A stretch of DNA of 64,000 bases from Anadara kagoshimensis (Eukaryota; Mollusca; Bivalvia; Arcoida; Arcidae), in the NCBI GenBank assembly GCA_021292105.1, contig CM037869.1, positions 46,399,332 through 46,463,331 of the forward strand. The letters are read 5' to 3'. Position numbers and translations under genes: made by a program. Within the stretch, counting starts at the first letter, position 1. Each line of letters opens with the position of its first letter. The notes under the pieces are model-generated. The model worked only from the letters and a program-made list of their open reading frames with translations. It was not told the DNA's origin and did not search any database. Shown here piece after piece: positions 56,640-64,000 of this stretch.

Positions 56640-56720
56640 ATGTGTAGCTCAGTGCGTAGAGAGTCCAAGTGATATTTTTATACACTAAACCGTGAATTCT
56701 TAGTGAGGCATGATGTAAGT
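56640..56720 (+). mobile_element. Possible SINE head remnant
   Basis: TGTGTAGCTCAGTGCGTAGAG resembles a tRNA box A region. The box B position (CCGTGAATTCTTAG) is poor. It is too short and worn to assign. Confidence 0.3.
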
Positions 56721-59399
56721 TAATACTATATTGTTCTAGATTTCTGTTTATTATAAAAAAAATGAAAAAGAAGATTATGGATGGTAAGGTTTGTCAATAT
56801 TCTCGGCTCTTCGAGGAAAAACGAGTTTACAAAAAACGAAGCGCTTGTTGTTCATAGACCTGGTCTAATTATAGAATGCGAATCCTCAAATGTTTAAAAA
56901 TATATTTACGTCATTCATCCGTTCAAGCAGGGGGGGGGGGGGCAATGTGAAAAACGCCTATCAAACCCGCCATACCTCTTTGTATCGAACACTACCTCAT
57001 CTTGTTAGAGCTGTTATTCAAGCAAGACGTGCTTCAATTAAATACTGGCTGTAAATTGGCTTGTGTTGATTCTAAGTAAATTACTTCTAAATGAATTGTA
57101 TTTGTATTTTTGTTCTTACTATTGATGTATTGGGGGGGGTTCTTTGTGGAATGAGCTGTATATTCATGTTGAGTTGAATGATTTGGCAACAGTCTTCTCT
57201 CCAGATTTAATAAGGGTCTGCAAAAATTCTGCGTCATGACTACAAAGAAAAAAATCAGCATAACGGTATCTAATATATCACGCAAAAAGTCCACATACAA
57301 TATGTAAAACTAGATAATCAAATACTATTTCAAACACAATTTAATTAGGTGTTTTTATTTCTGCAAATATATAATATATGGAATCCATATGGTAACGTAA
57401 TAATTAGAAAATACATGCAAAAGTTATTTCAATAACCCTCTTCGGTGGGATTAATTGAGTTTTCATTATCAAGTACAAGAGGTCACATGTTTTTCAGGTG
57501 AGCAGTAACGCTCACAGATAATTTGCTTAGTGTGCTGTTTTGTAAGCTATATGGTTACCCACATTTTGTAGTTATCTGTCATGTAATTAATGATTAAGAA
57601 CAGTGCCATCACGATTACCCTCAGTAAAACAGGAGTGGGGCAAGTCATTGTTTAACCACTAGTTGTTAATCAATATTTAATTTACAGTTATGTATTTGTA
57701 TTCCTTTACACCTGGATACAAGAGAAATGAAGAGATTGTTATTAACTAAATATTAGCGCTAGTCAAGTCCACTTGTTACATACGAACATCATATACAATG
57801 TAAGACACACATATATACGATAAACACACTGGGGTCAATAACTGATGTTTGTCCGTTTGTGCCATTTTGGCAGATTGTTTATCAATCCGAAAGAGTCTAT
57901 ATACAAGTTAAATTGTGAGCCATAGGATACTCGTAAGTGTCTTTCAATATATAAGTTAAGACCTAAGACCTCTACTGCTAAAAGATCTTTTGTGTATCAA
58001 TCTTTTCATATTGTAATACTATTACATTAGCAACATTGGTTTTTATAAGTCTATTGAGGAAACCATGAGCTATAGAAAAACTGAAGTATATGTCAATATA
58101 GAGTATATATAGCTAAGACGTTTTTGATGTAGTCAAAAGTCTCTTAACCTTTCAATTTAGCTGGAAAAATAATGATTTTTTTTTGTACACCTGGTGCTGT
58201 ATAATAAACTAAAATAAATGTTATAATTATATTGATGAATCTCCGATATTTAAAATTAGAAAGGTAAATTTCATTTCACACAATTGGTGTTTTATCCAGT
58301 AGTTATGAATTAAATGTACTTTCTTTAACGTTTATTGTATACTAGTACTATATTCTTTGTCTCCCACTTATGTTTTGTTATCCGTCTGTGATAAATATTA
58401 TATTTAAAAGTAGACATTTGTGGTAAAGGTTCCAAGCTGCTAAAATTCGCTTTACTCTCTGTGTGCATTTACTTATAGGTTTAAAAAATGCATGTAGAGT
58501 TTTGTCATTATAATAAAAACAATACTTCCCCCCCTTTCAAAGAAAGTGAGGTATAAAAGTCCTGTGTGATTCTTCTCCAAAACTGTGCATCAAAATTGAT
58601 AGGAAAGAAAAGTCGGTTTGCTCATTTTATTTGGATAAAAGCCTTTTGACTAAAAAAAAACTTAAACTGATATTTTTTAAACACATGGCTGGAGTCCAAA
58701 TCTGATTTCATATTAGATCCACCATGTTTCCTTCTTTTAACAAAAAGGTTTAGGGAGATCAATAAAGAGGCTACTTTTTGAGATCTGCCCCTGACTTATA
58801 CAATTGTATTTTTACAATATCTAGCCACATTCTGATGCAGTTTGAAACAATAAATCACTTGCACTAACTGCAGCAACTTAACATCGACTGTTTGTGTTAG
58901 GTTTGTGCCTTAATATTGCATGGATATAAAAACTGCTTGTCCTTTAACGAACAGTTAGAAACATTGAACGTATTCGTCTAGATAATATGTGGTTTTTCTC
59001 CTATAAATGGATAGCTAAGTATATAAGTATATGTGTTTAACCAAATTACATACAATCAAACACATTGATTGACACTGATGTTAAGCCCTTGTTCTAACGT
59101 GATATTTCATGTATACACCTATCATCTGTAATTAAACCATGGAAAAAATAATGACATACTTTATATACCCGTGTTCATTATGTCTCAAATGACATATCAA
59201 CTTCTCAGGTGTTATTTTTGTGCTCTTGCATTGTCAACATCTCAGATCTAGTTGGCCATGGTTTCAGCAATCTAGTGCCAAAACAGTTGCATCGTTATGC
59301 TATTCATTTCTTGATCCGGATAAAGTATTCCAGGAAATATTCACATAATTTGTTCTTTTTATAATTTTGATCAAACAAAAAAAACATTCACACATCGGT
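56721..59399. other. AT-rich spacer with a poly-G run
   Basis: A run of 13 G lies at 56930-56942 and 8 G near 57131. The minus frame at 57034-57300 has no feature. AGGTCACATGTTTTTCAGGT then GAGCAGTAACGCTCAC near 57481-57516 recalls the end of the 62.7-kb element family but is too short to call. Confidence 0.4.
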
Positions 59400-59742
59400 C
59401 CATAACCAAATTACATCCAAAATCGAAAACAAAACATTGAAACATTAAGATAAACACAACGTGGGAAGAGAGGACGGGTGCTCAGAAACTGTATACAACT
59501 TCCATTCAGCTAGCTACAACGTGGGAAGAGAAAACGGGTGCTCAGAAACTGTATACAACTTCCATTCAGCTAGCTACAACGTGGGAAGAGAAAACGGGTG
59601 CTCAGAAACTGTATACAACTTCCATTCAGCTAGCTACAACGTGGGAAGAGAAAACGGGTGCTCAGAAACTGTATACAACTTCCATTTAGCTAGCTACACA
59701 TTTAAGTTGTGAAATCAGAATTGAGTATGGAAGAAACTAGTC
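59400..59742 (-). mobile_element. PLE-type tail copy containing an internal 60-bp tandem array
   Basis: Starts CCATAACCAAATTACATCCA (tail end) and ends GTGAAATCAGAATTGAGTAT and GGAAGAAACTAG. The hairpin zone has been amplified four times (see 59461-59700). Confidence 0.75.
59461..59700 (+). repeat. 60-bp tandem array (4 units) grown from the PLE tail
   Basis: Units start at 59461, 59521, 59581 and 59641: GTGGGAAGAGAAAACGGGTG, CTCAGAAACTGTATACAACT, TCCATTCAGCTAGCTACAAC. They are almost identical and correspond to the GGGAAGTGAGGCCGGGTGCT..GTTTAGCTAGCTACAC part of the tail. Since 60 is divisible by three, the plus strand reads an 83-codon frame of perfect 20-residue repeats (VGRENGCSETVYNFHSASYN). 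It is probably not translated. Confidence 0.95.
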
Positions 59743-59744
59743 AG

Positions 59745-59985
59745 TAAGACAGCGTTTAATGACCGTCATCATTGTTGATAAGATGCATCTACAATTATTC
59801 TGAATATTCTAACTTTCTATTGTTTCATGTTCAATTTTGATTGGTGTTTGTTAAACAGGAGACAGTAACTCGTTCTGTGCAACTCTGTCTCACTTCCCTG
59901 GTGCTTAATTTAATTTGTCAGTATCAACGTTTTTACTTTACTTTTGATTATAATTTGGACAAAGATGTGTATGCATGTTTTTGAT
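59745..59985 (+). mobile_element. PLE-type 3' end, head-to-head with the previous copy
   Basis: TTTAATGACCGTCATCATTG through TTGTTAAACAGGAGACAGTA and CACTTCCCTGGTG to TTTGGACAAAGATGTGTATG. It is worn, in the opposite orientation to 59400-59742, with only a few bases between their 5' truncated ends. Confidence 0.75.
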
Positions 59986-60394
59986 CATACCATACACAAT
60001 ATGAAGACTTATTGTTTTATTACTGTAATTATAATTTATCGGGCACATATGTTGATGTAGAAATTTTAAAGCTTAGTATATATGTATTAATGCATCATTA
60101 GAATATATACCTAATTTTATTGTAACAATAATGTCAACTCTTAAAGACGATAATCTCAGAATCTCTAACCTCTCGACTTCTTTGGACTCGCACATAGCCT
60201 TTTTATATCTACACTGTTCTAGATGTCTGTATAATCTAACACTTATTTGACTTCTAATCATCTAACAGAAATAATGATTTATTTTTTACGCAAAAAGAAT
60301 TCTTCATTTCGAATCATTAGAATTAGGGCTTCAAGTACGGTTGAAATGTGTACGTGATCTACAGAATGTTTGTTAACTATGTATAAATTATCAA
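59986..60394. other. AT-rich spacer
   Basis: The minus-strand frame at 60073-60261 has no recognisable feature. Confidence 0.35.
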
Positions 60395-60700
60395 GGGCAT
60401 ATGAGCTTTTCGTAAAGCGCATCGTGCGTGCATGCGTGTGTCCTTAACATTTATTTTCGACTTCTCTGAAACTAGTGGACAGATTTCAATGAAACTTGTC
60501 AGAATTATCCATTTCCAATGTAATTCAAATTTGTTCGTGGCGTTGCCATGCCTACCAAAGCAAGGTCAAGATGACTTAGTGGTGCATCAATCTTTTAAAA
60601 AAAATCTGATGTCACATAAATCTTCCCCTGAGCCTGATGTCTGGTTTGTTTATTTCGTAAAATTCGGACCACATGTTACACATGTTGTTTTCAATTTTTT
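60395..60700 (+). mobile_element. Partial dispersed repeat of the 62.7-kb type
   Basis: GACTTCTCTGAAACTAGTGG then ACAGATTTCAATGAAACTTG is the same kind of core (compare CTACTGGGCCAAAATTGATGAAACTT near 62812) seen in bivalve hairpin-started repeats. The 90-codon frame here is incidental. Confidence 0.45.
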
Positions 60701-60737
60701 TTAAAAACAGCCTCAAATTAATATACAGAACAGGCCT

Positions 60738-62336
60738 GTTCGGCCCCTAGTTTGCTTTTCGGCCACTCGACTCCTCGACACTTTTTCGGCCCCTTGTTAG
60801 CTTCTCGGTCACTCTACTCCTCGGCACTTGTTCGGCCCCTAGTTAGCTTCTCGGCCACTCGACTCCTCGGCACTTGTCCGGCCCCTAGTTAGCTTCTCGG
60901 CCACTCGACTCCTCGGCACTTGTTTGGCCCCTAGTTAGCTTCTCGGCCTCTCGACTCCTCGGCACATTTTCGGCCCCTTGTTAGCTTCTCGGCCACTCGA
61001 CCCCTCGGCACTTGTCCGGCCCCTAGTTAGCTTCTCGACCACTCGACTCCTCGGCACATTTTCGGCCCCTTGTTAGCTTCTCGGCCACTCTACTTCTCGG
61101 CACTTTTTCGGCCCCTTGTTAGCTTCTCGGCCACTCGACTCCTCGGCACTTTTTCGGCCCCTAGATTGCTTTTCGGCCACTCGACTACTCGACACTTTTT
61201 CGGCCCCTTGTTAGCTTCTCGGCCACTCTACTCCTCGGCACTTGTTCGACCCCTAGTTAGCTTCTCGGCCACTCGACTCCTCGGCACTTGTCCGGCCCCT
61301 AGTTAGCTTCTCGGCCACTCGACTCCTCGGCACTTGTCCGGCCCCTAGTTAGCTTCTCGGCCACTCGACCCCTCGGCACTTGTCCGGCCCCTAGTTAGCT
61401 TCTCGGCCACTCGACTCCTCGGCACTTGTTCGGCCCCTAGTTAGCTTCTCGGCCACTCGACTCCTCGGCACATTTTCGGCCTCTTGTTAGCTTCTCGGCC
61501 ACTCGACCCCTCGGCACTTGTCCGGCCCCTAGTTAGCTTCTCGACCACTCGACTCCTCGGCACATTTTCGGCCCCTTGTTAGCTTCTCGGTCACTCTACT
61601 TCTCGGCACTTTTTCGGCCCCTTGTTAGCTTCTCGGCCACTCGACTCGTCGGCACTTTTTCGGCCCCTAGATTGCTTTTCGTCCACTCGACTCCTCGACA
61701 CTTTTTCGGCCCCTTGTTAGCTTCTCGGCCACTCTACTCCTCGGTACTTGTTCGGCCCCTAGTTAGCTTCTCGGCCACTCGACTCCTCGGCACTTTTTCG
61801 GCCCCTTGTTAGCTTCTCGGCCATTCTACTCCTCGGCACTTTTTCGGCCCCTAGTTTGCTTTTCGGCCACTCGACTCCTCGGCACTTTTTTGGCCCCTTG
61901 TAAGCTTCTCGGCCACTCGACTCGTCGGCACTTTTTCGGCCCCTAGTTTGCTTTTCGGCCACTCGACTCCTCGGCACTTTTTGGCCCCTTGTTAGCTTCT
62001 CGGCCACTCTACTTCTCGGCACTTGTTCGGTCCCTAGTTAGCTTCTCGGCCACTCGACTCCTCGGCACTTTTTCGGCCCCTAGTTTGCTTGTCGGCCAAT
62101 CGACTCCTCGGCACTTTTTCGGCCCTTAGTTAGCTTCTCGGCCACTCGACTCCTCGGCACTTTTTCGGCCTTTAGTTATCTTCTCGGCCACTCGACTCCT
62201 CGGTACTTTTTCGGCCCTTAGCTAGCTTCTCGGCCACTCTACTTCTCGGCACATTTTCGGCCCCTAGTTATCTTCTCAGCCACTCGACTCCTCGGCACTT
62301 TTTCGGCCCTTAGCTAGCTTCTCGACCACTCGACTC
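60738..62336. repeat. 46-bp GC-richer minisatellite (~35 copies) with 11-unit higher-order repeat
   Basis: Unit CGGCCCCTAGTTAGCTTCTC plus GGCCACTCGACTCCTCGGCA and CTTGTC, period 46. Stretches from about 60960 and about 61466 match variant by variant at an offset of 506 = 11 x 46 (including CGACCACTCG, CTACTTCTCGG and the TTTGC/ATTGC variants). Frames of 78-87 codons on both strands are repeat artefacts. Confidence 0.97.
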
Positions 62337-62396
62337 CTCATTAGGTAGAAAACATCAGTTTAGTAAACATGTCTGCGGTGATGCTTATATCGCCAT

Positions 62397-62512
62397 TTTT
62401 TATAAAGAAAATCGTGAGAATAATTTTTATGAAGAAAATTGTGAGAATAATTTTTATAAAGAAAATCGTGGGAATAATTTTTATGAAGAAAACCGTGAGA
62501 ATATTTTTAACA
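62397..62512. repeat. 27-bp tandem repeat (~4 copies)
   Basis: Unit AATTTTTATGAAGAAAATCG plus TGAGAAT. The minus strand reads repeated IILTIFFIK; this is a chance frame. Confidence 0.92.
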
Positions 62513-62704
62513 GGAAAAAAGTAAGACAAAAAGCACAGAGGATAATATTAATATATTGCTTGAAACTCTTGTTTTGGCACCGAGATGGTGTTGAAAGTCG
62601 TGTATTATTTTTAAAGCCGGTGTCTTATGATGACAGGGGATTAACAGATTTGGATTATGACACATGTTTGGGTACATTTAATTAGGTGGCAGTAGTCAAT
62701 TTTT

Positions 62705-63655
62705 AGCTCACCTGAGCCGAAAGGCTCAGGTGAGCTATTGCAATCTAACACCGTCCGTCGTGCGTCGTCCGTCGTGCGTGAACTTTACAATTTAATCTTC
62801 TCCTCCAAAACTACTGGGCCAAAATTGATGAAACTTCGTGACTATCGTGCCTTGGTAACAGGCTTTCAAAATTTTGTTCTGGGTTTGACCACGCCCAACA
62901 ATATGGCTGCCGTTACTATATACAGCCAAAAGACAAACAAATCTTCTTCTCTGAAACCAAAAGGCGCAGGAAAATTTTGATTGGATATTTGGATTCAGAA
63001 TACCTAGGAACAATAAAATTGTGTTTTTCATGAAAATTGGACTAAAAACAGGTTACGCGTTTTTTGCGTAAAATTATGTAATTTTTAAAATGAGACATTT
63101 ATTGTTATAACTTCATAACGGCTGAAGATAATTGTATGGAGTTTTCACTGTTGATCTTGTCTTGCGATTTTCTTCCAATTGATGTCAAGGTCAAAGGTCA
63201 AGGTCATGTCCCAGTTTTTGACCTTTGATAAAAAATGCTTTAACGTTTCTGGTGATAATGGTGTAGGATTTTAAGTTATTTGTAGGTATTGACATGACGA
63301 TCATTTTGATACATAGATCAAGGTCATGGGTTCAAAGGTCAAGGTCACAGATGAACAAGTATACCAAAATAGTTAATTATCTGCAAAACTATGAACTTTA
63401 TGTATAGGCATGTATATTGGAATATTGTAGGTAATAGTACAATGGTCATTTTGATATATGAATGAAGGTTATGGGTTCAAAGGTCAAGGTCACAGATACA
63501 AACAAGTACTGAAATGATTATTTATCTCAAAAATTTTAAACTTTTTCTATCGTATATTAGAATATTAGCCTTATGATAATTTTGATATAAATTAACCTCA
63601 TGGGTTCAAAGGTCAAGGTCACAGGTGAGCGCTAAGGCCCATGGGCCTCTTGTTT
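62705..63655 (+). mobile_element. ~0.95-kb hairpin-started dispersed element
   Basis: Opens with a perfect 14-bp stem and a GAAA loop (AGCTCACCTGAGCC/GGCTCAGGTGAGCT, 62705-62736), followed by CCGTCCGTCGTGCGTCGTCC. The interior has three to four diverged units of about 130 bases holding GGGTTCAAAGGTCAAGGTCA. It closes with CACAGGTGAGCGC and the palindrome AGGCCCATGGGCCT (63635-63648), then TCTTGTTTTT. No transposase frame; the short frames on both strands are incidental. From memory this is one of the most common repeats in bivalve genomes. Confidence 0.8.
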
Positions 63656-63824
63656 TTAAATCTTGTACCATAATGAAGTAGAAAGATTTATGAAATTCTG
63701 AAAAAAGGATCACGTAGATTTATTCCATTTATTTATTTATTTAATGTTCGTTTGGTTTTTTTTGCACTTAAAATCCTTATCATTACCCAATGATATTTTT
63801 TTAATTATTTATCTATCAAATGTC

Positions 63825-63896
63825 ATTTGCTCGACCTATCGTTCGATAGGGACCGAGACTCGGTTACTGATAGACCGAATTAGCTGCCGAGCAAAT
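63825..63896. repeat. 72-bp nested inverted repeat with cloverleaf-like folding
   Basis: An outer stem ATTTGCTCG/CGAGCAAAT (63825-63833 with 63888-63896) encloses two perfect hairpins: CCTATCG-TT-CGATAGG (63835-63850) and ACCGAGACTCGGT (63852-63864). An unpaired or weakly paired third part (TACTGATAGACCGAATTAGC) follows. It lacks tRNA box A and box B. It could be a transposon end, a structured RNA or a cruciform site. Confidence 0.7.
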
Positions 63897-64000
63897 AAAT
63901 ACTAAATATTTTATTTTGTGAGATTTGTAAAAATGTCTTCTAAAATATCGTCTTAAATGGTGGATGATTGATTTCGGATAGTTTTGAACTGCAAAAAAGA
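63897..64000. other. AT-rich window end
   Basis: No feature seen. Confidence 0.4.

Noticed and set aside
56640-56720. tRNA gene candidate from a box A-like GTAGCTCAGTGCGTAGAG
   Set aside because: No acceptor or anticodon stem and no box B; at most a SINE head remnant.
56930-56942. Poly-G run as a G-quadruplex regulatory site
   Set aside because: A single 13-G homopolymer without further context; it could be a sequencing or slippage feature.

Overview
This is eukaryotic, AT-rich, almost gene-free DNA, most likely from a bivalve mollusc. The basis is recognition of repeats, not a database search. Several dispersed elements have the look of families common in bivalve genomes: the block opening with a perfect AGCTCACCTGAGCC/GGCTCAGGTGAGCT hairpin near 62.7 kb, the 'tcccctaccgg' element at 6.9-7.8 kb, the 'ttcacccggtg' repeat at 1.4 kb, and tRNA-derived SINE relics. 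I see no complete host gene, no tRNA or rRNA gene and no CRISPR array. Most open frames are chance frames, frames inside minisatellites, or antisense readings of mobile elements.

The main thread is one retroelement family. A reverse-transcriptase fragment at 49.5-50.07 kb has motif A (FDFSTLYTTIPH), motif B (GIPMGTNC) and motif C (YIDD) of the Penelope-like (PLE) type. It runs directly into a 3' segment that recurs more than 20 times in the window on both strands. That segment encodes the C-terminal part of the same protein (SQLIRYGRACSHY, KKFYGRHHSIVDKF), then a 3' untranslated tail of about 250 bases ending GGATTAGTATGTTTGTTTTT. What looks like an anonymous dispersed repeat is therefore the 5'-truncated 3' end of a PLE-type element. 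Copies lie singly, head-to-tail (33.1-33.85 kb), head-to-head (59.4-60.0 kb), and twice as new tandem arrays grown from pieces of the tail (17.4 and 59.46 kb).

Layout. 0-5 kb: a 51-bp minisatellite, a 0.43-kb dispersed duplication, a 0.65-kb tandem duplication and a possible small secreted-protein relic. 5-8 kb: a SINE relic, then a 34-bp minisatellite split by a 0.94-kb element. 9-14 kb: two duplicated blocks (A and B) in the order A...B-A'-B', each A ending in a 159-bp near-perfect palindrome. 14-20 kb: a 238-bp palindrome and PLE pieces flanking an mRNA-like segment. 20-27 kb: a SINE, a decayed pogo/Tigger transposase (minus strand), PLE pieces and an unidentified coding relic. 27-32 kb: microsatellites, a palindromic MITE, a possible cysteine-rich terminal exon, and a 38-bp minisatellite split by about 0.5 kb that carries the longest open frame (174 codons from its ATG). 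33-50 kb: many PLE copies, a MITE with a clear target duplication, two adjacent minisatellites, and a possible first exon on the minus strand. 50.6-54.7 kb: a 4-kb purine-rich 44-bp minisatellite. 60.7-62.3 kb: a GC-richer 46-bp minisatellite with an 11-unit higher-order repeat. 62.7-64 kb: a hairpin-started element and a compact cloverleaf-like inverted repeat.

The few host-gene candidates (3.8, 20.7, 21.9, 29.6, 30.8 and 48.1 kb) rest on reading frame, start context or splice-site resemblance only. The window is best read as an intergenic or intronic repeat nursery.
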